From contig KV748182.1 of assembly GCA_001692895.1 (NCBI GenBank), forward strand, positions 62,001 to 126,000: a stretch of DNA of 64,000 nt, written 5' to 3'. The DNA comes from Cenococcum geophilum 1.58 (Eukaryota; Ascomycota; Dothideomycetes; Gloniales; Gloniaceae). Below are positions 22,901-33,192 of this stretch, piece by piece. The position numbers and the translations under genes are program-made. Position 1 is the stretch's first letter. The number at the start of each line of letters is the position of its first letter. The notes beneath the pieces were generated by a model. The model was not told the DNA's origin. It saw only the letters and a list, made by a program, of their open reading frames with translations, and ran no database searches.

Positions 22901-25900
22901 TATCTAGGGCGAAGATCTTTATAAAGTTAAATCTATAAGACGCCTATTATAAGCTCCGTATTAAAGAAGGGGATAAGTAAAAGACCGCTTTTAAGACCTA
23001 ATATAGCCACTTTAAATATCTAGTAATGCCTTTTGGGCTAGCTAATACGCCTATAATATTCTAATTATATATTTATAAAGCCTTAGGGGGACTAGTTAAC
23101 CGTATATACGTTATCTATTTAGATAACATCTTAATTTACTTAGAAGACAAGGATTAACACGAGTAACACGTCCGTAAAGTACTGGAACGTTTAGATAATT
23201 AGGGCCTCTACGCTAAGGCGTTAAAGTATATCTTTAATACTAAGCAGGTCGAGTTTTTAGGGTATATTATAACGCTTATAGGTATAATTATAGACCTAGT
23301 AAGGGTGTAAATAATCTAGGAGTAGCCGGAGCTAAAGAGCTACTAGGATGTTTAAGTATTCCTAGGCTTTGCCAATTTCTATAGGCGCTTTATTTATAAC
23401 TACTTAGACGTCGCCTAATACCTATCTAACTATATTACGGAAGCTTCCTAAGACCTAACCTAAGGAGTAAAAAGCTTAAAGGCGGTAAGGAAGAAAACTA
23501 AAAAGGGACTAACTAAATAGTATAAGCTATGGTTATAGCCTGGAAAGGTTTAGAAGGCCTTCTAGGAACTTTATATAAAGTTTACGGAAGCTTTATTACT
23601 GCGGCATTTTAACCTAGATTAGCTATTAATAATAATTACTAATATATTAAATTTTACCCTTACTAGTATCCTACTATAACCTAATAGGCATCTAGACGCT
23701 ACCTAGCTCCATTAGAGACTAATAGTATTTTATAATAGAAAATTCCAGGGACCTAAAGTTAGGTATTATACCCACGATAAGGAACTGCTAGCTATAGTTA
23801 ACTGCTTTAAATAGTGGCGATACTACCTTAAGCACGCGAGCTATACCACTCGTATACTCTTAGATTACTATAATCTACGCTACTTTATAACTATAAAGGA
23901 GCTTATACCTTAATAAGCTAAATAGGTAGAGAAGCTTATGCGATTTAATTTTAAGATTAAATATAAGCTAGGGGAAAACAACCCTGCCAATAAACTATTA
24001 TGACGGCTAAACTATACTAAAGGCTTTAAAACAGGAGAAGGAAAACAGATAATAGATATTTTACTCCCTATATTATAGAATAAGCTCCGGGTGTAGGATG
24101 TTTAAGCACCTATAGCTCTATATACTAAGTCTTAGGTAGTATAAGCCCTATTGGTTTCTACTAATATTCTAGCTAGTACCCAGTCCGTTACTAATAAGGG
24201 TCCGAATATACCTAAATAGGACGTCCCTAATATATTCTCGGAACCTAGTAATATACTATCTCTAATTGCTAAGCTATCCCCTTAAATAAATAGCAAAGCT
24301 ATAGAGCAATTGGAACTCAGAGCCCTATAATAACTAAAGGACTTTAACCTCGTAGCGGCCTTCCTAACGTACGCGTATTAAAGAGGTATAAGATCTATAA
24401 TACTATCTAGTCTTATACTTAGAGTAGTATAGGACAAAATAGCTTTTACCCAGGAACTATCTAAAAGTTTAATAAATCTTATTTGTAAGGTATAATGGAG
24501 GGACGCTTCCTATGCCATCCTTAATGCAAAAGTAGACTGGAAATGTAATAGAAAGGAAGCTACTAGGCGCTACCATTAGGAACTAGACCCGATGGGCCTA
24601 CTATATAAAGGTAGTAAGGTTTAGGTGCCATAAGAAGCAAATCTACGATAGAAGATTCTTATAAAGAATTACGATAATCCCCTAGGCGGCCACTATAGTT
24701 AAGTAAAAATAGTGGAATTACTTTAGCGCAAATACTATTGGCTAAGGCTTAATTAGGAAGTAAAGAAGTATATTAGCTATTGCGAGAAGTATTAAGTATA
24801 TAAGATCCGTAGGTATAAGCTATAGGGTCTACTTAAATCAGTTCCCCCCGCTAGTAAGCTATAGTAATATTACGCTATAGACTTTATTACGGATCTCCCG
24901 CCATCTAAAGATAGCTAAGGATAAATATACAATTTAGTCCTTGTACTTATTAATAGGTTTTTAAAGTACGTCTAATACCTTTCTATTAATAAAACAATTA
25001 ATATATAAGAGCTCACCAACCTAATTAAGGAGAAATGCTTTCTTAAAGTAGATTAGCTATACTCTATTATTACTGATAGGGGCAGCATCTTTATAAGTTA
25101 ATACTGGTCGGACCTATGCTTTTATTTAAAGATAGACCACTAGTATAGTACGGCTTTCTACCTATAGATAGATAGGTAAATGGAACGCTAGAACTAGGAA
25201 CTGGAGTCTTACCTATAAATGTATTTAAACTACTAGCAAGATAACTAGTGTAAGCTACTTCTATATACGGAGTACGCTTATAATTTAAAGTAATATATAT
25301 TATATAAGTATGCACTAATCCAGATTACGTATAGCGTTTAACTATTTAGGTTTAATAGTATACCTAATAATTACTGGCTAAGGCCGTATAATTAGTTATA
25401 GGATCCTATTAGGAAGTTAAAGGACATCCACTAAAGAGTATAAGGATACCTCTAGAAATGGGAGGAGTAATAGAAGTATGCGAAGCAGAGCCTATAAGAT
25501 GCCTAAGAGTAATAAAGACTTTAGTATAACTATAAGTACCAGAACAAGCATTTCGGAGTAGGCGATGAGGTTCTATTATATTTAACAAATATTAAAACCC
25601 GTTAACTATCAAAGAAGCTCAATATAAGATACTTAGGTCCCTTTTAAGTCAAGGAATGAATTAATAAGCTAGCCTATTGTCTTTAGCTACCCCTATTTAT
25701 GGCCTATATATATCTAGTGTTTCACATAAACCTACTAGAGCTATAGTATAGACTACTACTAGAAAAGAACTTCCGTTTAGGCCTAATTAAACACCCTAAG
25801 GTAGTAGGCAAGCGGTATAAGGTTAAAGCTATACTATACTATAAGTCTATTAAGAATAAGCTTTAATTTAAAGTTAAATAGCTAGGCTAGCCCGCTAAGG

Positions 25901-26120
25901 ACTCTATATAGGAACTAGAGGATCACCTTAATTATTATAAAGATATTCTAAAAGAATATTGGGACTAAGGTCCACAATCTATAAGTTATAGAAAGCGCTT
26001 TAATACTACGGTATTATCGCGACCTATAAAGAAAGCTCGCGAAAAGAGTAAATAGGTTAAATCGGATATGGAACGGACAGGCTCCGGAAACCATAGGGAT
26101 AGGGCTATAGCCTAAGGTAG
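19987..26120 (+). pseudogene. gag-pol of gypsy copy 2
   Basis: Collinear with copy 1. Gag is at about 20590-21560, with DNTKERIR-IISKIKDQLLN. Protease NSGAE is at 21761-21775. RT has MPFGLANTP near 23026 and LDNILIY near 23120 (Asp changed to Asn). A reverse-transcriptase-linked RNase H with KVRYYTHDKELLAIV is near 23755-23800. Integrase has IDFITDLP near 24879 and ITDRGSIF near 25069, where this copy keeps the Asp lost in copy 1. A chromodomain-like motif lies near 25876-25940. From about 21580 to 26050 one frame is open apart from RIP-type stops, so pol was a single polyprotein. Confidence 0.9.
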
Positions 26121-26191
26121 GACAGGTCCTTAGCCTTTTTACGTATATAGCATAGAGTCAATAGGGCATTTTACTAGAATTGTATTCCTAT

Positions 26192-27308
26192 TTATTAATC
26201 TATACTAGGAACATTGTTCCTAGGGCTTCTAAGCCCTTCTTAAAAGCCTTTTAAGGCCTTCCTAAGCACCTAATCGAGGTCCTTAATTGCTACTATATAC
26301 AAAAACGAATCCTAAAAGTCTAAACTATAAATACCTAATCTGAAAAGCCACTACGCCTTATTATTATTAGGAGTAGGATTAGTATCTATTAGGCCACTAA
26401 GTAATGGCTAATAAGAATGGGATCTAGATGCCTTAGTAGGCGTATAAGTAGGCATAAAAACAGGGGTAGGATAATGAGGTGTAGCTAGAGTAGAGACTCT
26501 TAAACGCTTAATACTAATATTAAGTCTAAACCAATACCAACGAAGCTCTTGCGGCGTAAGCTTATAGTTAATAAAGATATATTTAAGCCTAGAATAAACA
26601 GAGACGTTAGCTAGCTAGTATAATCTAGAACCACTAAGACCTTACTACAGCAACTATTAGTTACCTATCCGCTAGGTACCCGAAGGGTAACCTACCTAAT
26701 ACCTTATTATATTATGCTCTTTCAAAACTTAACGTATATGCGTAAACTCCTTCCTATAGTAGACAGCAACCTTCTTCTTATTACCCCTATTACGCACCCT
26801 ATCCTCAGTATACTAACCTTGCTCTCGTATTAGGCGTTACTAGCTGGCTTACTAGGAATTATAGGTAGTATAGATGGCCGTAGTATAGTCTCAAATTCGG
26901 CTAAGTTATTTAGTATTTACGCTAGAATAAGAGAGAGCCCGGGTAATATAGTAGTTAAGGACATTAAAGGAACGTCGCCACTTAGGCCTAGGCTATTAAA
27001 GCTTAAAGTTAGCAATAGAAATCTATTAAGAATAGAAAACCCACCTTAATATAACTACCGCTTTTAGTACGCATGCATTAATTATAAGGACTAAAGGTAT
27101 TAGATCTAATATAGTGCGTCTTATTACAAGCCTCCAGAATCCTATTATTAGATTTCTAGTCTTTTAAAGACGTATAGGTAAAATTATTTAGGTAGGACTA
27201 GCACTAGTTACGGGTTAGTGGGGGTTAGGGTTCTATATGCAAAGGTAGGGCTAGGATACGCTATAGAATTTACTTAAAAGAGCAGTTAGTAGGAGAACAA
27301 AGAGGTAT
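26192..27308 (-). pseudogene. Antisense accessory ORF of gypsy copy 2
   Basis: Homologue of 12154-13140. The start codon is changed to ATA (27308-27306). It holds a segment of about 113 bp (26861-26973) absent from copy 1. Removing that segment restores the frame used in copy 1, so it could be an insertion here, an imprecise deletion in copy 1, or an intron remnant (it begins GT on the coding strand and an AG follows shortly after its end). The C-terminal extension beyond the copy 1 in-frame TAG near 12276 reads on in this copy, supporting the longer end. Confidence 0.6.
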
Positions 27309-28356
27309 ATTAAATTAATAATGAAAAAGAAGAAAATCTTAATAATATATTAAAGATACGTCTAAATTAGACAAAGGTTAATAATGGGAAGTAAGGTGCT
27401 AAGGAAAAGGATTAAGCTTAATAAGCAAAGTATCTTTATACTTTACCGTCCATTACCCTTTTAGTAAATAGCCGTAACCTTACTAATATAACTCCGTTAC
27501 AATAGCGCTATTTAAAAGGAAGAAAACACGCGTATAAGTTATTTGACTATTACTTCCTTATAAAAACTAACTACGCGGCTAGGGGAAGGCAATTAAGACG
27601 TTAAATCAAAGACGTATATAGGTTAAATTAGACCTAAAATGATACTATAGTATTAAAGAACAACGTTATAGACGTTCTTAACAATCGTATAATAGCTACA
27701 ATTGCTATTGTAAAATGTCCCTATTTGCTAGGCAGTAGAGCTACGCCAAATATACAGCATAGGACTACTAGATTTAAAAGCATATATACTAAATCTTAAG
27801 AGATAAGTCTCTTTAACTAACTAATTAATACCTTAACCGTATCTAATAGCCTAAGGGCAAATACGGGAGTAATACGTTAGTAACGTAGAGGATTATAAGA
27901 AAAGGATTATAAGAAAGAATTATAGACTATATCTTAGCAGTTAAAGATAACGGTAAGCTAAGGCTCTATATATTAAATCCTATACTAAAAGGTTCTACGG
28001 AACTATACTAGAACACTAAATTGCCTATAATACTTATAATTAATTATAGACTAGTATAAAGGCTTAGAAGCAGAGTTATATAAAAATCCCTATATTAGCC
28101 TAGGTAGTTACTAGTATGCTTCCAGTAGGCTTCTAATAGGTCTCCTAGTAATCCTCGCGTCTTTTCTCTAGTTATATTTTTTCCTTATTAAGGTTTTTCA
28201 GGAGTTTAAAGCAGGGGTTAGATAGATAGATAATATATAGCGGCATACTAACACCTCTCTAATATCTTTCTGAACCTCTTCTAGGACGAGCCCTTATAAT
28301 CTCCTTACCGTAAGGTAATAGCGATCGGGGGCCGACTGCAAGAAGGGGGGGGGCAA

Positions 28357-28571
28357 TATAAGGGATATTATTGCGGACACCTTAGGTTGCCCTTAGGACA
28401 ACCCCCGGACGCCCCTTAGATAGTCGCCGGTCACGTGCCGGAGGCACGTGCCCGTAGTATATAGTCTCTACAATCCTAGAGGCCTTACCTCCTTAAGGAT
28501 TTGTCTCTCTTACTAATTTATCCTATTCCAATCGTGTCCTTATAGCCCCCTACCCATAAGATCCCCTTATA
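28357..28571 (+). repeat. 3' LTR of gypsy copy 2
   Basis: 215 bp, begins TATAAGGG (RIP form of TGTAAGGG) after a G-rich purine tract at 28341-28353 and is followed by the duplication ATAGT. Confidence 0.95.
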
Positions 28572-29560
28572 ATAGTACTCCTAATATAAATAAGCGCCTT
28601 CCTATCTAAGTGCCGTTAGCGAATAAATAGTACACTCTAAAAGCTAGTATTTAGGAAAGTACAAAGGAAGCTCGCTAGCGGATATTAATATATATTTAAA
28701 ATATTAAGGGTAGCTTTAGTAAGCTGCGTAATCCGCTATATACTTTATACGAGAAGTATAGCTATAAATATCGCGTTTACAAGTAGAACTCTAGGCATTT
28801 TTTAGAGGTACGTGCTTAAGATATTGTTTTAGTAGTAGGTTATATAGAATAGTATACGCTAATATAATACTATTATTCTGTCAGCTAATATATATATAGG
28901 AAAGCTTACTAAATTTGGAGCTAGTTATACCTTAGCGCAAAAAACGTGCGCAATTAGCTTCTGCTAATAGCCTGGCTGGAACACCTACTAAGAAGGTATA
29001 ATATCTATATCTTAACAATACGGATATTATTGATATCCGTATAGCTTTGTACTCGCACTATCCCTACCCGCGCCACTACGCCTCTCCCCCCCACTAAGAC
29101 CTCCCCCCCTATTAAGACTCCCACTTATAGTAGTACACGCAGCCGTAGACGCACCCGCTCTACCGCCGCTTCTCTACTTCTTTTTTTAATTGCTAGCATG
29201 CCAGGTGCTACTATTACTGCTACTACTTTCGCTAGCATGGAATCTGTTAGGGTATATTTAGTAATTACTATTTTCACGCGTGTTAATATAGTTTGTAAAC
29301 GGGTAATTAATATAGCGAAAGATATTTAAGCTATAGATCGCCGGTTAAATAAGTTTGGAGATTCTCTAAGTAAGATAAAAGGTAAGCTTTTATTCCTAAG
29401 GCGTGGTATTATTGCATTTATACGTAATGCTAGGCTACTAGATATTAAATAAGTAAATATAAGTTAGCTGTTACTGCGGGTTTATAATAATAAAATAGTA
29501 GCTCTTACCTTTTTACTACTATATATATAGGAATCAAGTCTCCGCCTTATATTTAATAGA
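28572..29560 (+). pseudogene. Unknown plus-strand gene of DUF6589-bearing repeat, 3' part
   Basis: Continues the frame interrupted at 19657: ...CNLCSPYNLYS, then TPNINKRLPI, then a helical stretch (STKEARQR-like, with RIP stops) and KLRNPLYTLYEKYSYKYR. A Pro/Thr-Arg/Ser-rich linker at about 29060-29170 (TPLPPTKTSPPIKTPT) is followed by more helix (RVNIVCKRVINIAKDI) before the frame fades near 29560. It is convergent with the DUF6589-like gene ending at 29950. Function is not recognised. Confidence 0.5.
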
Positions 29561-29584
29561 TATACTTAATTAATATTATAATAT

Positions 29585-29656
29585 CCATATAAGCTAAGGT
29601 AAAGATAGCCATATAAGGTAAGATGAAGATATCCATATAAGGTAAGATGAAGATAT
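29585..29656. repeat. Three 24-bp tandem repeats
   Basis: Units CCATATAAGGTAAGATGAAGATAT at 29585, 29609 and 29633; the first is more diverged. They lie between the two convergent genes of the repeat. Confidence 0.85.
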
Positions 29657-29949
29657 TTATATATCCGCGCTATAAAATAGCTAATTACTATATTATATAC
29701 TACGCACTAAGAAGATTATATACTGTCTAGAATTAATATTAATAAAAAGAACTCGCTTAATATATTAAGATAGAAACGTACTATAAGCCTAAGTATTTAA
29801 AAGTCCTCTAGCATATTATCTATAGCTTTATTAAATCCGTCCTTATAAGGGTTATATAGTAAATCCGTAGATAACCCGCTTATAATAGAAGTATATCCGC
29901 AAAAACAATATATTACTATTACTATTACTTTTAGCATTTATTAAGCAAC

Positions 29950-31659
29950 TTATATACTAACTAATATATATATTTGCAGAGGAATAGGTATAACATTAGG
30001 ACAATAAACTATATAAATATATTCAGCAGCTTCTTTTAGTACCTCTATATTTTTATTAGTATTACCAAAGTTGTATATAAGGGGATTAAATAGTAAACCG
30101 GCTGCAGTTAATAGGAAGGCGTTAAATGTATTTACGCCGTCCTTTATAAGTTTCTTATATCCGCGCTATAGAAGCGAAGGAGCTTTAAAATCCGCTAAGC
30201 GCCGTATATATTATATAATTAAATCCTTCCTAATCTAATCTATAAGATAGCGGATATCTAGCGCTAGAGACTTAGTTGTATATTTGCTGTTTATACGCTT
30301 ACTAAATATATACTTAAAAATATCGCGGAGCGCGCTAGTATAATTTATTATAAGAATACTCTACTTAAATAGCTTGTCTATACCAAACGTCAAATTCCTA
30401 TATATCTAAAGCAACTCCTTAAGTTAAAGATTTAGTAGTTTATTAAGGCGATCCGTCTTAAAGAAGCTATTTAGCCGCCTTTAGAGGTTAACTAAACTAT
30501 TGGTAAGGATAGCCTATTAAAGCACTAGATTATAAGCGCTTATTCTAACTAGTTGCTATAGGATTAGTATATTATATATATAGTTCTTTAATAAGCTTCT
30601 AGAAAAGTATAAGCAAAGATAGGGGATTATACGCTTTAGTAGTCCAATATCCGCATACTTAATAGTATATTTTAGAAGTTTATAAGTATTAATAACCTAT
30701 AGGAACTTAATATAATTAAAGAACTCTATATTATAGTTACTAGCGGTAAAGCTTAATATATCCGTAGAGGACGATATCGCTACTAGCTAATATACGTTGG
30801 TAAATAGCCCTAAATAATTAGACGTGCGCTAATTTATATTATAGTATATATCTCTTAAAAAAGCCGCTATGCGGATATCCTTAATATACTCTAGAAATTA
30901 CTGCGGAGATAGGTTTTATATATATCGCTTAGCCTTACTATCTACCTTAATATTATACTTGTCGTAGATATAGAGTAAAAACGATATAATAATATAAGCG
31001 TTAAAGCTTTAGAGAATTAGCTCTTCTATATAATAAAATAGGGCCTTTTTTCTAGAAATATTACGCCGTCTTAGGTGGTTTATATAGGTATAAAGCGCTA
31101 AAAACTACTACGCGGCTTCCTTACCCCTATAGAACGTACGCATAACTATATATAGGAAGTTTAATTATATATACCATAGCCCTAGAATAGGTAATACCTA
31201 CTTATAGCTATTATACGTACCTTTCGCCTTAACCTGCTCCTCTTTATATAATTAAATAAGCTTTACGGTTTTCTAATCTCTATATACTAAAAAAAGCCAG
31301 TTATTAAAAGCGGTTTTATAATTATACTATAGTTATTCCAAGAAGATATTCTCTTTTACGCGATAGTTGCCGTTAATAAAAGCCTCGCTATCTAGAATAG
31401 GTTCTAGAGTTATATACTCTGTCCTTCTATAAGGGAGAATATTAACCACTAGTATACGCGGATATTTAATATCCGCGTTAAAGTTAAATATACTATTAAC
31501 CACAGTAGGATACGCGTATTAGATGGCGTCTGTAATAAAACTTATAAATATCCGCTTCTAAAGGTTATTAACCCTATTCCTAGCTATATTAATAACCTTA
31601 TCTGGCTTAAGTTAATAGGTATTATTTGACATTAACTGCTTAAGGCCCCCTTTAGACAT
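29950..31659 (-). pseudogene. DUF6589-like gene, RIP-mutated
   Basis: Minus strand from ATG at 31659 (MSKGGLKQLMSNN) to TAA at 29952-29950, about 570 codons. One frame runs to about 30775 and a second from there on, so one frameshift or lost intron is needed; all other breaks are RIP-type stops. Family-like features are FLVYRD-KTVKLI followed by VLPILGLWYI-LNFLYIVM (compare the GDQ...PV-GWFHLQ region). Further on are LLKYTIKYADIGLL, ILTNSLVNL-RRLNSFFKTDRLN, and a C-terminal FGIDKLFK-SILIINYTSALRDIF. The assignment rests on remembered family pattern, not a search. DUF6589 proteins are multicopy in many fungi and have no agreed function. RIP damage implies this gene belonged to a repeated unit. 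Confidence 0.6.
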
Positions 31660-31690
31660 ATATACTCCGCGTAAAATCTTTCCTATAGTA

Positions 31691-33192
31691 TATAAAGTAA
31701 ACAATCAGACGGCAAGTGTGCATCAGGAAATAGACGCTCCCCGTTTGGGTAATCCGCGCCTCGCTTACGGTTTTCGCGTTACGCCCGAACCGGCAATTGG
31801 CCTTGACGACCACCATAAAAGGCCCTGCCTTCGCCGTCATTTTCCCTCCCTCTCCTCATCTTTTTCTCTCTACTCACATCCCTCCGTCTGCACGCCCCCT
31901 ATCCGCTCCAGCTGCTCCCATTGGGCCTCAGTAAATCCCTTGTGAGGCATTTTTTTCGAATCTCAGTCGCCATCCAACATGGCACTGCCTTGCCTCGTCC
32001 CTGTCATTTCACCCCTATGCGGATTTGGGCTGTCCAGCGTTTCATCTCCCAGCGATGGCTGCTGTCGAAGCTTCTGCGCCCGCATCCGCAAGCGTTTGGC
32101 GGCCCACCGGCTTTCCATTCTCTTGCACTCACGCACTCTCCCCTCTCCATGGAAGGTCTCTTCCCTCTCGCGCAAGATGCTCGCTCATCCTGTGCTAGCG
32201 GCAGCTGCGGCGGAAGGGAGAAGCTCCCACCTGCCGCTCAGCAAACCCCGGCGCCGGCGGTCGCGCAACTCGTTCTCCCCTGCTCCGGACTCGCCGATAG
32301 CATTTACTGTGCACTGCCTTATTCCTGGTTTCGGCGAACGAATGCACAGAGCTTACGCCATTGTCTCAGCTCTGACACTCGAGTACTGCATCCTACTCCT
32401 TCGGTTGAATACGTTGGCCCAGCTACCGTCCAGCTCCTGGCTCTATGCCCTCTCCCTTAGGCGGGGACACGGCCATTCACCCACATGACGCATTAATGCG
32501 GCCCTCTTGGCGCCCACGTTGACGCCATAGTTACAGCAGGATGCTCCGCCTCGTATAAGGCATTTGGCGTTACTGTAACATCGCGATACAACCAGCAGGG
32601 GGCTGATACTTAGAAACTGGCAGCTGACAGCTCGGAGGTGGCGTCGGGCGTGCTATAAGAGGTGAACAGAGCCCCGCAGGCCAACCATCTGACGGCACGG
32701 GGCTCTGCCGGCGGGAATTGGGCATTCATGCGTTATCCAATACAGACTCGTCCTACGTAAGGGGGTTAATAGACGATCGAGGAATTAGCTGGCGATCGGC
32801 GGTTTCGTTCGAAGTAATATAAATCCTTAGACAGCTAAAAGATGCGCACGACCGGGTTATAACGACCATTTACTGGCCAATCGCCGAGTAAGTTAGGCAG
32901 GCTCTTCTTACGGGGCTTCCACGGCGCCTGCGAACGCGACATGTGGTCGTCTCGGAGACGCCGAGGCCGACAGACTTCAAGTTCTCCTCACTCTCCCTGC
33001 AGACAGCCTCCCTGCACTGCCCGCTACAACCGTCTCTACGCTATATGCGGCATTTATGCAGGGCCCTCACAATCCTCCTTCTCATACGGCGTTGTCGTCG
33101 GCGGTACGTAAAGTGACATTTAGTCCGGAGAGACAGCCGCATCTTTCCAATTTCCTTCACGACCAGAGAAGCCAGCAGATCGCCACACGAAA
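31691..33192. other. Non-RIP region, no secure gene
   Basis: Composition returns to about 50% GC. Two long overlapping plus frames (31921-32460 and 31979-32488) and a minus frame (31963-32175) are all Pro/Ser/Arg-rich and look like chance openings in GC-rich DNA. An inverted repeat (CAGAGCCCCG at 32667-32676 and its complement at 32698-32707) forms a 10-bp-stem hairpin. At about 32720-33110 a plus frame reading ISWRSAVSFEVI and THVVVSETPR-like residues has two stops and may be a decayed coding piece. Confidence 0.4.

Larger units (their letters stand above)
19658..28571 (+). mobile_element. Ty3/gypsy LTR retrotransposon, copy 2 (complete, RIP-mutated)
   Basis: 8914 bp, same family as copy 1, with 215-bp LTRs and a perfect 5-bp duplication ATAGT (19653-19657 and 28572-28576). 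It inserted into the plus-strand gene of the DUF6589-bearing repeat. It is longer than copy 1 chiefly because of a segment of about 113 bp at 26861-26973 inside the antisense ORF, plus about 18 bp near 26315-26335. Both copies are RIP-mutated to a similar degree. Confidence 0.95.
4441..31690. other. Nested RIP-mutated repeat block
   Basis: About 27 kb in which CA and TG dinucleotides are strongly depleted, TA is enriched and CG is retained. This is the signature of C-to-T change at CpA on both strands (RIP), not of CpG deamination. Every old frame found here has TAG/TAA where Gln (CAA/CAG) or Trp (TGG) is expected, and Asp-to-Asn or Cys-to-Tyr changes at catalytic or metal-binding positions. 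The block comprises a LINE, two gypsy elements and at least one other repeat, inserted into each other. Confidence 0.9.

Noticed and set aside
18808..31690. Possible terminal inverted repeats (AAGGATTTACGCG near 18815 against the complement near 31670)
   Set aside because: Only about 13 bp with indels in AT-rich DNA; not enough to define ends of the DUF6589-bearing repeat.
31921..32488. Two overlapping plus-strand open frames of 169-179 codons
   Set aside because: They overlap in different frames, are Pro/Ser/Arg-rich and lack any domain or intron signal. GC-rich DNA opens such frames by chance.
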